This document shows, piece after piece, positions 1-6,224 of a stretch of DNA of 9,348 nucleotides. The stretch lies in contig SKTQ01000184.1 of NCBI GenBank assembly GCA_007122505.1, positions 1 through 9,348 of the forward strand, read 5' to 3'. Origin of the DNA: Bacteroidales bacterium (GTDB lineage Bacteria; Bacteroidota; Bacteroidia; Bacteroidales; UBA7960). The first letter of the stretch is position 1. Each line of letters opens with the position of its first letter. Both the position numbers and the translations under genes were made by a program. Below the pieces are notes generated by a model that ran no database searches, had not been told where the DNA came from, and saw nothing but the letters and a program-made list of their open reading frames with translations.

Positions 1-39
1 ATTTTTATTTTTAATTTTATACCTTTAATTTTAATTTAT

Positions 40-1329
40 ATGAAAGAAGAGTTTATTTCTTATTTATGGAAGCACAGGCTGTTAAAAAACGATTTTTTAC
101 AAACAGTTGACAAGCAGCCTCTGGATATCCTGTATCCCGGACAGGAAAACACCGATTCGGGCCCCGATTTTCTTTCTGCCAAAATCAGAATAGGCAATAC
201 TACCTGGGTTGGCAACGTGGAAATACATACGCGTTCATCTCTTTGGTACAGGCACGGACACCATCTTGATCCGGCGTATGACAACATCATTTTGCATGTA
301 GTTTATGAGTTGGACAAAGAAATCTGTAACAAAAAAGATGAACCCATACCCCACCTGGTGATCAAGGACTGTTTTGACCATACACTTCTTAAAAATTACC
401 GGATGCTGAAAGAAAGTATGAACTGGATCCCCTGTGAAAATTTGATTTCAGAAGTGGAAGCTTTTCTGATGGAGCATTGGTTATGTCGGCTCCTCATTTG
501 CCGCCTGGAGAGGAAAGCTGACGAAATATATCAATATCTGACTTATTTTCAGAGCCATTGGGAGTTGCTGTTCCTGTTTCTGTTTTGCCGCAGCCTGGGA
601 GGTAAAGCCAATGCCGCTGCCTTTGGCTTGCTGATCCAGCGCGTTCCGCTGATTATCCTGTCAAAGAACCATGACAAACCAACCACAATGGAAAGTCTGT
701 TATTGGGGCAAGCGGGTTTGCTCGATGACTCTTTTGATGAGGAATACCCTAATATTCTCAAACAGGAATATACCTACCTGAGAAAAAAGTATGCACTGCC
801 TGAGCCGCTTAGAAAAGATTTGTGGAAGTATGCCAGGATGAGACCGGCGAATTTTCCCGATATCCGGATAGCACAGCTGGCCATGATCCTGCATCGGTGT
901 GAGGGAAAATTGTTTCATAAAATGCTGGATGCCAGCGATAAAAAAACTATTTACCGGCTATTGACCGTGAGTCCTTCAGGATACTGGCAGAATCATTACC
1001 GCCTTGGAAAGCCATCTGCACGAAGGAATAAATCCATTGGCGAGGAAACTGTAAACCGCATTGTGATCAATACCTGGGCTCCCATATCATTTGTTTATGG
1101 AAAAGAAACAGGCCTGGATCATCAAAACGACAGGATCCTTGAAATGCTCAGTTCGTTGCCGCCTGAGGAAAACGCCATCATCAGGCGATGGAATGAAATC
1201 ATCGGTCCAAGGGCAAATGCAGCAGAAACACAGGCATTGATAGAGCTATATAAAGAATACTGCGTACCGAAAAAGTGCCTGAAATGCACCATCGGGCACA
1301 AGATTCTGGGCAGGGAAGCCAGGGACTAG
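40..1329 (+). CDS. DUF2851 family protein, function unknown
   Basis: A 429-residue protein that I recognise as DUF2851, a family common in Bacteroidota without an established function. The conserved N-terminal block is visible: GPDF (41-44), GNVEIH (58-63), a Trp/His-rich stretch with W69, H72, H74, H75 and D77, and ILHVV (84-88). The family segment RPANFPDIRIAQLA lies near residue 270 and INTWAPISFVYG near 345. The C-terminus has a cysteine cluster C408-x4-C413-x2-C416-x3-H420 that could bind zinc or an iron-sulfur cluster (inference). D43 and E61-x-H63 are spaced somewhat like a PD-(D/E)xK nuclease core, but this is only a resemblance. There is no signal peptide or membrane segment, so it is probably cytoplasmic. 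The start at 40 follows an almost pure A/T leader (1-39) without a Shine-Dalgarno site and fits the family N-terminus. It converges on trxB with a 23-nt gap. Family assignment is firm; function is open. Confidence 0.88.
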   Translation: MKEEFISYLWKHRLLKNDFLQTVDKQPLDILYPGQENTDSGPDFLSAKIRIGNTTWVGNVEIHTRSSLWYRHGHHLDPAYDNIILHVVYELDKEICNKKDEPIPHLVIKDCFDHTLLKNYRMLKESMNWIPCENLISEVEAFLMEHWLCRLLICRLERKADEIYQYLTYFQSHWELLFLFLFCRSLGGKANAAAFGLLIQRVPLIILSKNHDKPTTMESLLLGQAGLLDDSFDEEYPNILKQEYTYLRKKYALPEPLRKDLWKYARMRPANFPDIRIAQLAMILHRCEGKLFHKMLDASDKKTIYRLLTVSPSGYWQNHYRLGKPSARRNKSIGEETVNRIVINTWAPISFVYGKETGLDHQNDRILEMLSSLPPEENAIIRRWNEIIGPRANAAETQALIELYKEYCVPKKCLKCTIGHKILGREARD

Positions 1330-1338
1330 ACGATTTCT

Positions 1339-1362
1339 TCAGGAACCTTGTTTTAATCCTGA
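1339..1362. other. Short inverted repeat at convergent gene junction
   Basis: TCAGGA (1339-1344) and TCCTGA (1357-1362) form a perfect 6-bp inverted repeat with a 12-nt loop. It lies between the two convergent genes and overlaps the last codons of trxB. It could act as a weak shared terminator, but neither side has a run of T after the stem, so the role is unproven. Confidence 0.25.
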
Positions 1363-2291
1363 TCAGCCAGAAAACGTTCAGCTTCAATGGCAGCCATACA
1401 ACCGGTTCCGGCGGCAGTAACTGCCTGGCGATAAACATGGTCCTGCACGTCGCCGGCAGCAAAAACTCCCGGTATGGCAGTTTGCGTGGAATCCGGCCTG
1501 GTAACCAGGTATCCGTTAGCATCCATTTCCAGTTGTCCTTTGAACAACTTGCTATTGGGATCATGTCCGATGGCGACGAAAAATCCTTCAATATCAAGGC
1601 GGGTTTGTTTACCCGTTTTGACATCTTCGATCAGCACACCATCCACTGTTTTCTCTCCCAAAACTTCTTTTGGTACATGATTCCAGATGAGTTCGATATT
1701 CGGAGCTTTCATCACACGGTGCTGCATGGCTTTGGATGCACGAAGCTCGTCACGCCGGTGAATCAGATACACTTTTTTACAAAGTTTGGAAAGATAAGAT
1801 GCTTCCTCACATGCTGTATCTCCACCGCCAACCACAGCAACGGTTTGTCCACGATAGAAAAATCCGTCACAGGTGGCACAGGCAGACACACCAAAACCGT
1901 TCAGCCTTTGCTCCGATTCAAGGCCCAGCCATCTGGCTGAGGCACCGGTAGCAATGATCAGCGTTTCGGCCAGCAAATCCTTCTTCTCGTCAATGGTAAC
2001 CCTGAAAGGCCGCTTGGACAAATCCACAGATGTAGCTAACCCAAAACGTACATCTGTCCCAAAGCGTTCAGCCTGTTTCTGAAAATCAACCATCATATCC
2101 GGACCCTTTACTCCCTCTGGATAACCCGGGTAATTCTCCACATCAGTGGTGATGGTCAGCTGTCCACCGGGCTGCAACCCCTGGTACATAACCGGTTTCA
2201 AATCGGCTCGCGCAGCGTAAATGGCAGCGGTGTATCCGGCAGGTCCGCTTCCCAAAATCAAACATTTTACCTTTTCTGGCTGGTCGCTCAT
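1353..2291 (-). CDS. trxB: Thioredoxin-disulfide reductase
   Basis: A 312-residue flavoprotein that uses NADPH to reduce thioredoxin in the cytoplasm, supplying electrons for ribonucleotide reduction and protein thiol repair. The full low-molecular-weight TrxB layout is present: the N-terminal FAD-binding motif GSGPAG (14-19), the redox-active pair in CATC (C138, C141), the NADPH-binding GGGDTA (155-160), the basic HRR (178-180) that binds the NADPH phosphate, and the C-terminal FAD motif with GVFAAGD (275-281). Length is normal for the family (about 310-320). The ATG at 2291 gives a short N-terminus before the FAD motif and is preceded by an A/T-rich leader without a Shine-Dalgarno site. A -7 promoter element lies about 44 nt upstream. 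It is transcribed alone and converges on the DUF2851 gene. Nothing is missing, so it should be active. Confidence 0.96.
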   Translation of the reverse strand: MSDQPEKVKCLILGSGPAGYTAAIYAARADLKPVMYQGLQPGGQLTITTDVENYPGYPEGVKGPDMMVDFQKQAERFGTDVRFGLATSVDLSKRPFRVTIDEKKDLLAETLIIATGASARWLGLESEQRLNGFGVSACATCDGFFYRGQTVAVVGGGDTACEEASYLSKLCKKVYLIHRRDELRASKAMQHRVMKAPNIELIWNHVPKEVLGEKTVDGVLIEDVKTGKQTRLDIEGFFVAIGHDPNSKLFKGQLEMDANGYLVTRPDSTQTAIPGVFAAGDVQDHVYRQAVTAAGTGCMAAIEAERFLADQD

Positions 2292-2334
2292 GATATAGAA
2301 TTATTTATGATTTGTGAATTGAATTAGAAGTCTG

Positions 2335-2342
2335 CAAAATTA
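2335..2342 (-). promoter_or_regulatory. Bacteroidota-type -7 element for trxB
   Basis: On the minus strand these bases read TAATTTTG, an exact match to the Bacteroidota consensus TAnnTTTG. Transcription would start near 2328, leaving a leader of roughly 37 nt before the trxB ATG. A TTTG lies upstream, but 26 nt away, longer than the usual spacing of about 17-20, so the -33 element is uncertain. Confidence 0.5.
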
Positions 2343-2395
2343 GCATTTTCATATTATTTATGAGTAAGCAAATAATCATTTTGGCAAAATAATTG

Positions 2396-2403
2396 TAAGT
2401 TTG
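2396..2403 (+). promoter_or_regulatory. Promoter-like TAAGTTTG without an obvious gene
   Basis: TAAGTTTG matches the Bacteroidota -7 consensus TAnnTTTG exactly and is followed by CACCC. A TTTG at 2380-2383 lies only 12 nt upstream, shorter than the usual spacing. Transcription would start near 2409. The next real gene is the serpin at 2699, which would then have a leader of about 290 nt running through both repeat arrays. Alternatively it drives a small RNA or is left over from a lost gene. Confidence 0.35.
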
Positions 2404-2461
2404 CACCCAACGTGCGCCGAAATATCGTGGTTTAATTAGGTTTAAGATGAGAGAGGATAAA

Positions 2462-2496
2462 GTAAATAGTAGTTAGTAAGAAGTAAGCAGAAAGCA
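2462..2496 (+). repeat. Degenerate heptamer array, copy upstream of serpin
   Basis: Five consecutive 7-base units can be read: GTAAATA, GTAGTTA, GTAAGAA, GTAAGCA and GAAAGCA. The phase is exact while the bases vary. The same type of array, in the same orientation, occurs at 4000-4027 after the serpin. Units of this kind give false ORFs because seven is not a multiple of three. Function unknown. Confidence 0.6.
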
Positions 2497-2514
2497 GGTA
2501 CAGGATAAAAAGTA

Positions 2515-2561
2515 TGCATAGGCAGGCAAACAGGAATTAATGTGCCACCACCTGCATAGGC
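2515..2561 (+). repeat. 9-bp direct repeat TGCATAGGC
   Basis: TGCATAGGC occurs at 2515-2523 and again at 2553-2561, each followed by a G-rich tract (AGG and CGGG). The spacing is 38 bp from start to start. It may be chance or a duplicated fragment; no function can be assigned. Confidence 0.35.
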
Positions 2562-2597
2562 CGGGAATGACCAGTCAATACTAACAAAAATTTTTTA

Positions 2598-2680
2598 TTG
2601 ATCATTGATAATCGAATAATTGATTAATTGGTACATTGGTAAATTGGTAAATTTCACACATTTCATACATTTCACACATT
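2598..2680 (+). repeat. Degenerate 7-9 base array upstream of serpin
   Basis: Ten consecutive units can be read without gaps: TTGATCA, TTGATAA, TCGAATAA, TTGATTAA, TTGGTACA, TTGGTAAA twice, TTTCACACA, TTTCATACA and TTTCACACA. Nearly every unit begins with TT and ends in A. The array reaches to 18 nt before the serpin start. Its end plus the leader (2649-2698) has no G on the plus strand for 50 nt, so the leader is probably unstructured. TAAATTTC at 2648-2655 is one mismatch from the -7 consensus and might be the serpin promoter. A related array is at 4033-4096. Confidence 0.65.
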
Positions 2681-2698
2681 ATAACAAACCAACCATTC

Positions 2699-3931
2699 AT
2701 GAAAACACCGAAGCTAATTGTTCCCATAATTCTTTCTGCGGTGCTGATTGCCACCGGATGCACGCATCGTGCGCATGAAAGTGGTACCGGCAGAGCTACA
2801 AAATCATCCAAAGAAAATATCGCCATGCAAAACAATGCATTTGCTTTTGACCTGATGCGTCACATTCCTTTTGACGACAACAACCTGGTAATTTCTCCCT
2901 TCAGCATATCAACAGCGCTCGCCATGACTTACGTTGGTGCAAGCGGAGAAACGCGCGACGAAATGGCAAAAATCATGCGTTTTGATCCGGATCAGCAACG
3001 ATTTCACCCGGCTTACGGGGCATACATGGCAGCATTAAAAGAGCTTGCTGCCGATAATGTGGACCTCAATATTGCCAATTCCCTTTGGGCACACGAGAAT
3101 TATCATTTCCTGGAAACATTTTTTGAAACCGTGAACCGATACTATCACTCTGAGGTATTTCAGGTTGACTTTATGCAAGACAGGGAGCAGATCCGTCAGG
3201 ACATTAACCAGTGGGTGTATGATGAGACACGGGAGAAAATTGAAGACCTCATCGCGCCTAATGTATTGACCCCCGATACAAGGCTTGTCCTGGTAAATGC
3301 GATACATTTCTGGGGTAGCTGGCTGAAAGAGTTTGACAAAGATCGTACCCGTCCAGACAACTTCCGTTTGCGTGGCAGACAAACAGTGCGGGCCGACTTT
3401 ATGCACCGTGTTGACACCCTGCCCTATTTTGCTGATGATATGATGCAGGTATTGGAGATTCCATATGCCGGCGGGGACTTTTCGATGTTGCTTGTGCTGC
3501 CGGCAGAAGGCATTGACATTGAAGAGACAGAAAGAAAAATGGATGCAGAGTTTTATGCCGGTTTAATCGGGCAGCTTTCCGACAAAGCTTTACATATATA
3601 TATCCCCAGGTTTGAGGCAGAAACAAAGCTTAACCTGGAAGATCTGCTCGTGGAGATGGGCATGGTGAAACCTTTTAGCCGCGATGCGGATTTCTCAGGA
3701 ATGACCGGTGATCGTGAGCTCAACATCGACCAGGTAATCCACCAGGCTGTGATTGAGGTAAACGAAGAAGGTACCGAAGCCGCTGCAGCAACGGCCGTAG
3801 TAATTGTGAGAACTGCTGTTCCTGAACAACCAACCGTGTTCAGGGCCAACAGACCTTTCCTTTTCTTTGTGAAGGACAATGTGAACCAAAGCATATTGTT
3901 CAACGGCCGGGTGATGCGGCCGGGTTCTTAG
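2699..3931 (+). CDS. Lipoprotein serpin (serine/cysteine protease inhibitor)
   Basis: A 410-residue serpin, a suicide inhibitor that traps a protease after cleavage of its reactive loop. Residues 1-20 form a signal peptide ending in ATG-C with C21 as the likely lipidated cysteine. The residues after it (THRAHES) lack an acidic cluster typical of surface-export signals in this phylum, so periplasmic anchoring is possible (inference). The serpin fold runs from about 45 to 407: ISPFSIS (65-71), NAIHFWGSW (200-208) and FRANRPFLFF (381-390). The hinge EEGTEAAAATAV (356-367), with small residues at P12-P9, is that of an inhibitory serpin. Counting from G358 as P15 places P1 at T372 and P2 at R371; if the loop is cut one residue earlier, P1 is R371 and the target would be trypsin-like. 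The start has no Shine-Dalgarno site but gives a proper signal peptide. The gene stands alone between two pairs of repeat arrays. Bacterial serpins are patchily distributed, so acquisition by transfer is plausible. Confidence 0.94.
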   Translation: MKTPKLIVPIILSAVLIATGCTHRAHESGTGRATKSSKENIAMQNNAFAFDLMRHIPFDDNNLVISPFSISTALAMTYVGASGETRDEMAKIMRFDPDQQRFHPAYGAYMAALKELAADNVDLNIANSLWAHENYHFLETFFETVNRYYHSEVFQVDFMQDREQIRQDINQWVYDETREKIEDLIAPNVLTPDTRLVLVNAIHFWGSWLKEFDKDRTRPDNFRLRGRQTVRADFMHRVDTLPYFADDMMQVLEIPYAGGDFSMLLVLPAEGIDIEETERKMDAEFYAGLIGQLSDKALHIYIPRFEAETKLNLEDLLVEMGMVKPFSRDADFSGMTGDRELNIDQVIHQAVIEVNEEGTEAAAATAVVIVRTAVPEQPTVFRANRPFLFFVKDNVNQSILFNGRVMRPGS

Positions 3932-3999
3932 AGTTTCTGATTGTTGGCAGGAAGCAAGTGAGCCGAGAGTTGGTATTTGCGGTGTCAGGAGTTTTTTAA

Positions 4000-4027
4000 G
4001 TAAAAAGTAAGCTGTAAGCAGTAGGTA
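4000..4027 (+). repeat. Degenerate heptamer array, copy downstream of serpin
   Basis: Four 7-base units in exact phase: GTAAAAA, GTAAGCT, GTAAGCA and GTAGGTA. It matches the array at 2462-2496 in unit length, consensus (about GTAAGCA) and orientation. The preceding bases near 3945-3965 (TTGGCAG, GAAGCAA, GTGAGCC) may be further decayed units. Confidence 0.6.
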
Positions 4028-4032
4028 GCTTC

Positions 4033-4096
4033 TTTGCACATTTGCACATTCCCACATTTTCACATTAGTACATTTCCAAATTTGCACATTTCAACT
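4033..4096 (+). repeat. Octamer array, consensus TTTGCACA, downstream of serpin
   Basis: Seven consecutive 8-base units without gaps: TTTGCACA twice, TTCCCACA, TTTTCACA, TTAGTACA, TTTCCAAA and TTTGCACA, then a partial unit. It follows the heptamer array by 5 nt. Units such as TTAGTACA and TTTTCACA resemble those in the array before the serpin (2598-2680). On the minus strand it yields a low-complexity false ORF. Confidence 0.68.
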
Positions 4097-4154
4097 TTAA
4101 GTGCATAGACAAATTATCACCATAAACAGGATTAAAAATAAGGACAGTATAAGT

Positions 4155-4162
4155 TATTTTTG
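4155..4162 (+). promoter_or_regulatory. -7 promoter element for the beta-oxidation operon
   Basis: TATTTTTG matches the Bacteroidota consensus TAnnTTTG exactly. Transcription would begin near 4169, giving a leader of about 30 nt before the acyl-CoA dehydrogenase ATG. No TTTG is seen at the usual -33 distance; that element is often weak. No convincing second promoter was found inside the four-gene cluster, so this one may serve all of it. Confidence 0.5.
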
Positions 4163-4200
4163 TATTTTAGTATCTCAATTAATTTTAAAGCCTTCACACT

Positions 4201-5340
4201 ATGCATTTTGGATTTACTGAAGAACAGGAAATGATACGCCAAACGGCGCGTGATTATGCCCGGCGCAAACTGATCCTTGACGTGATTGAGCGGGACACCC
4301 ATGCCATTTATCCTGCCGAGCATGTTAAAAACATTGCTGAACTTGGTTTCTTTGGGATGACTGTTATGCCTGAGTATGGCGGTGTACATACCGATACTGT
4401 GGCTTATTCACTGGCCCTGGAAGAAATATCCAAGATAGACTCATCCGTGGCGGTGATCATGGCCGTGCATAATTCTCTTACGGCTTATGGTATCCAAACC
4501 TATGGCACAGAGGAGCAGAAAGAAAAATATCTGCCATCACTGGCCAGCGGTGAGAAGATCGGTGCATTTTTGCTTAGCGAACCCGATGCAGGCTCTGATG
4601 CTTCTTTTCAGAAATGCACTGCCGTTGACAAAGGAGATCATTACCTGGTGAATGGCGTAAAAAACTGGATCACAAGTGGTCAGACGGGCAGTGTATATCT
4701 GCTGATGGCCCAGACCTGGCCGGAAAAAGGGCACAAGGGGATCAACGCACTGATTGTTGAAAAAGATACACCCGGCATCAGCCTTGGACCCCACGAAGAC
4801 AAGATGGGGATGCGCAGTTCTGACACCCATTCGGTGATGTTTACAGATGTGGTTGTCCCAAAAGAAAACAGGATCGGTGATGATGGTTTCGGTTTTCGGT
4901 TTGCCATGAAACTCCTGGAAGGAGGCCGGATAGGGATTGCGGCACAGGCTGTGGGCATCGCTGCCGGTGCGTATGAACTGGCCCTCAAATATGCCAAAGA
5001 AAGAAAAGCCTTTGGTACCGAGATCATCAACCACCAGGCCATTGCCTTTAAGCTGGCCGATATGGCCACCGAAATAGAGGCAGCCCGCATGATGGTGCTC
5101 AAAGCAGCATGGTTGAAAGACCAGGGTAAGCCGCATGGTACCGAAAGCGCCATGGCCAAACTTATTGCCACCGATGTGGCCATGAAAACAACCACCGAGG
5201 CCGTCCAAATTCACGGCGGATATGGCTATGTCAAAGAATATCATGTGGAACGGCTCATGCGGGAAGCCAAACTGACCCAGATCTATGAAGGCACATCCGA
5301 AATTCAGAAACTGATCATTGCCCGGGCCATTTCCAAATAA
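4201..5340 (+). CDS. Acyl-CoA dehydrogenase, short-chain/butyryl-CoA type
   Basis: A 379-residue FAD enzyme that oxidises acyl-CoA to trans-2-enoyl-CoA, the first step of beta-oxidation, normally passing electrons to electron-transfer flavoprotein. The family layout is complete: the N-terminal helical domain, signature GAFLLSEPDAGSDA (121-134), the middle beta domain, ERKAFGTEI (267-275), and the C-terminal QIHGGYGYVKEYHVER (336-351). The catalytic base is E363 in YEGTSEIQ, the position used by short- and medium-chain and butyryl-CoA dehydrogenases rather than by the isovaleryl or long-chain types. Exact chain-length preference cannot be read from sequence. Length is normal. The ATG at 4201 gives the typical MHFGFTEEQE beginning; there is no Shine-Dalgarno site. 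It is the first gene of a probable four-gene operon, 65 nt before the hydratase. Genes for electron-transfer flavoprotein are not in the window. The reverse reaction, crotonyl-CoA to butyryl-CoA, is possible. Confidence 0.94.
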   Translation: MHFGFTEEQEMIRQTARDYARRKLILDVIERDTHAIYPAEHVKNIAELGFFGMTVMPEYGGVHTDTVAYSLALEEISKIDSSVAVIMAVHNSLTAYGIQTYGTEEQKEKYLPSLASGEKIGAFLLSEPDAGSDASFQKCTAVDKGDHYLVNGVKNWITSGQTGSVYLLMAQTWPEKGHKGINALIVEKDTPGISLGPHEDKMGMRSSDTHSVMFTDVVVPKENRIGDDGFGFRFAMKLLEGGRIGIAAQAVGIAAGAYELALKYAKERKAFGTEIINHQAIAFKLADMATEIEAARMMVLKAAWLKDQGKPHGTESAMAKLIATDVAMKTTTEAVQIHGGYGYVKEYHVERLMREAKLTQIYEGTSEIQKLIIARAISK

Positions 5341-5405
5341 AGTTTTGTGTATCCGGCCATGCATGCATCTATAATCTTATCTTCGAACATTTGTTTTTCA
5401 CTGAT

Positions 5406-6182
5406 ATGCAACAAGAACCAATCATTACGCAACAAAAAGATGGCGCAGTGTTGCTGCTGACCATTTCACGACCAAAGGCATTAAACGCGTTAAACAGCAG
5501 GTTTTTTAAAGAATTAAACGCCATACTGGATCAACTGGTTTCTGACGATTCGGTAAAAGTGTTGCTCATTACCGGAGAGGGCAAGGCCTTTGTTGCCGGT
5601 GCCGACATTGCCGAAATGCAGCATATGGATGAATCGCAGGCGCAGGAATTCTCGCGCGTTGGCCAGGATGCTTTCGCACGGTTGTCATCATTGCCATTTC
5701 CAGTGATCGCCGTTGTAAACGGTTACGCCCTGGGAGGAGGCTGTGAGCTGGCCATGGCGTGCGACATCCGGCTTGCATCTGAAAACGCTGTACTGGGCAT
5801 GCCGGAAGCCAGGCTGGGATTGATTCCCGGTTACGGAGGCACGCAAAGGTTGCCCCGGATGGTGGGGTCTGGGAATGCCCTGTATATGCTTTTCACGGGA
5901 GAAAATATCAACGCAGGGGAGGCACTGCGCATGGGCCTGATTCAGCGGATATGTCCACCTGAAAAACTCATGGAAGAAGCTTTCGCGCTGGCAAAAAAGA
6001 TTGAAAAAATGGGCCCGCATGCCCTCAAAACCGTGAAACTGCTTGTTCATGAAGGATTGCAAAAAGAGCTTGAAGAAAGCATCCGTATGGAGAACGAGCG
6101 ATTCCCCTCGCTGTTTTCCACTGACGGACCGGAAGGGATTCAGGCTTTTCTTGAAAAAAGGAAACCAAACTGGAAGTCCTGA
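5406..6182 (+). CDS. Enoyl-CoA hydratase (crotonase family)
   Basis: A 258-residue crotonase that adds water to trans-2-enoyl-CoA to give 3-hydroxyacyl-CoA, the second beta-oxidation step. The oxyanion-hole segment AFVAGADIAEM (61-71) is present. Both catalytic glutamates of true hydratases are present: E114 in GGGCELAMACD and E134 in GMPEARLGLIPG. Their 20-residue spacing equals that of the rat mitochondrial enzyme (E144 and E164), which argues against an isomerase or a dehalogenase. GYGGTQRL (142-149) is also typical. I chose the ATG at 5406; an in-frame TTG at 5391 would add five residues but lacks support. No Shine-Dalgarno site is seen. A TATCTTCG at 5378-5385 is one base off the -7 consensus, too weak to call a promoter. 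The gap to the next gene is 42 nt. In many bacteria this activity is fused to the dehydrogenase (FadB/FadJ); here they are separate genes. Confidence 0.94.
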   Translation: MQQEPIITQQKDGAVLLLTISRPKALNALNSRFFKELNAILDQLVSDDSVKVLLITGEGKAFVAGADIAEMQHMDESQAQEFSRVGQDAFARLSSLPFPVIAVVNGYALGGGCELAMACDIRLASENAVLGMPEARLGLIPGYGGTQRLPRMVGSGNALYMLFTGENINAGEALRMGLIQRICPPEKLMEEAFALAKKIEKMGPHALKTVKLLVHEGLQKELEESIRMENERFPSLFSTDGPEGIQAFLEKRKPNWKS

Positions 6183-6224
6183 CATACTCAAAAACATCAA
6201 TACTCAAATCAAAACTTTCAAACC

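Larger units (their letters stand above)
2292..2698. other. Gene-free intergenic region between trxB and serpin
   Basis: This 407-nt stretch separates the divergent trxB and serpin genes. It holds the trxB promoter on the minus strand (2335-2342), a promoter-like site on the plus strand (2396-2403), a heptamer array (2462-2496), a 9-bp direct repeat (2515-2523 and 2553-2561) and an octamer array (2598-2680). The only ORF after the plus-strand promoter-like site that I noted is nine codons long (2447-2476) and runs into the heptamer array; I do not call it a gene. No tRNA or riboswitch was recognised. Confidence 0.7.

Noticed and set aside
1275..1940. Plus-strand ORF of 221 residues opposite trxB
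   Set aside because: It overlaps the end of the DUF2851 gene and is antisense to a clear thioredoxin reductase; no recognisable motifs.
2447..2476. Nine-codon ORF after the orphan promoter
   Set aside because: Too short and ends within a repeat array; kept only as part of the promoter finding.
2598..2680. Possible CRISPR array
   Set aside because: The units are only 7-9 bases, adjoin without spacers and vary in sequence; no cas genes are present.
3902..3924. CGGCC/GGCCG hairpin at the end of the serpin gene as terminator
   Set aside because: The 5-bp stem lies inside the coding sequence and has no T-run after it.
3695..4087. Minus-strand ORF of 130 residues across the end of the serpin gene and the repeat arrays
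   Set aside because: Its first part is a translation of the octamer and heptamer repeats, giving low-complexity sequence, and the rest is antisense to the serpin.
4537..5364. Long minus-strand ORF of 275 residues opposite the acyl-CoA dehydrogenase
   Set aside because: It is fully antisense to a gene with all family motifs, has a His/Phe/Gly-rich composition unlike a real protein, and resembles no family I know.
5391..5405. TTG start for the enoyl-CoA hydratase
   Set aside because: The ATG at 5406 gives the usual crotonase N-terminus; the extra five residues have no support.
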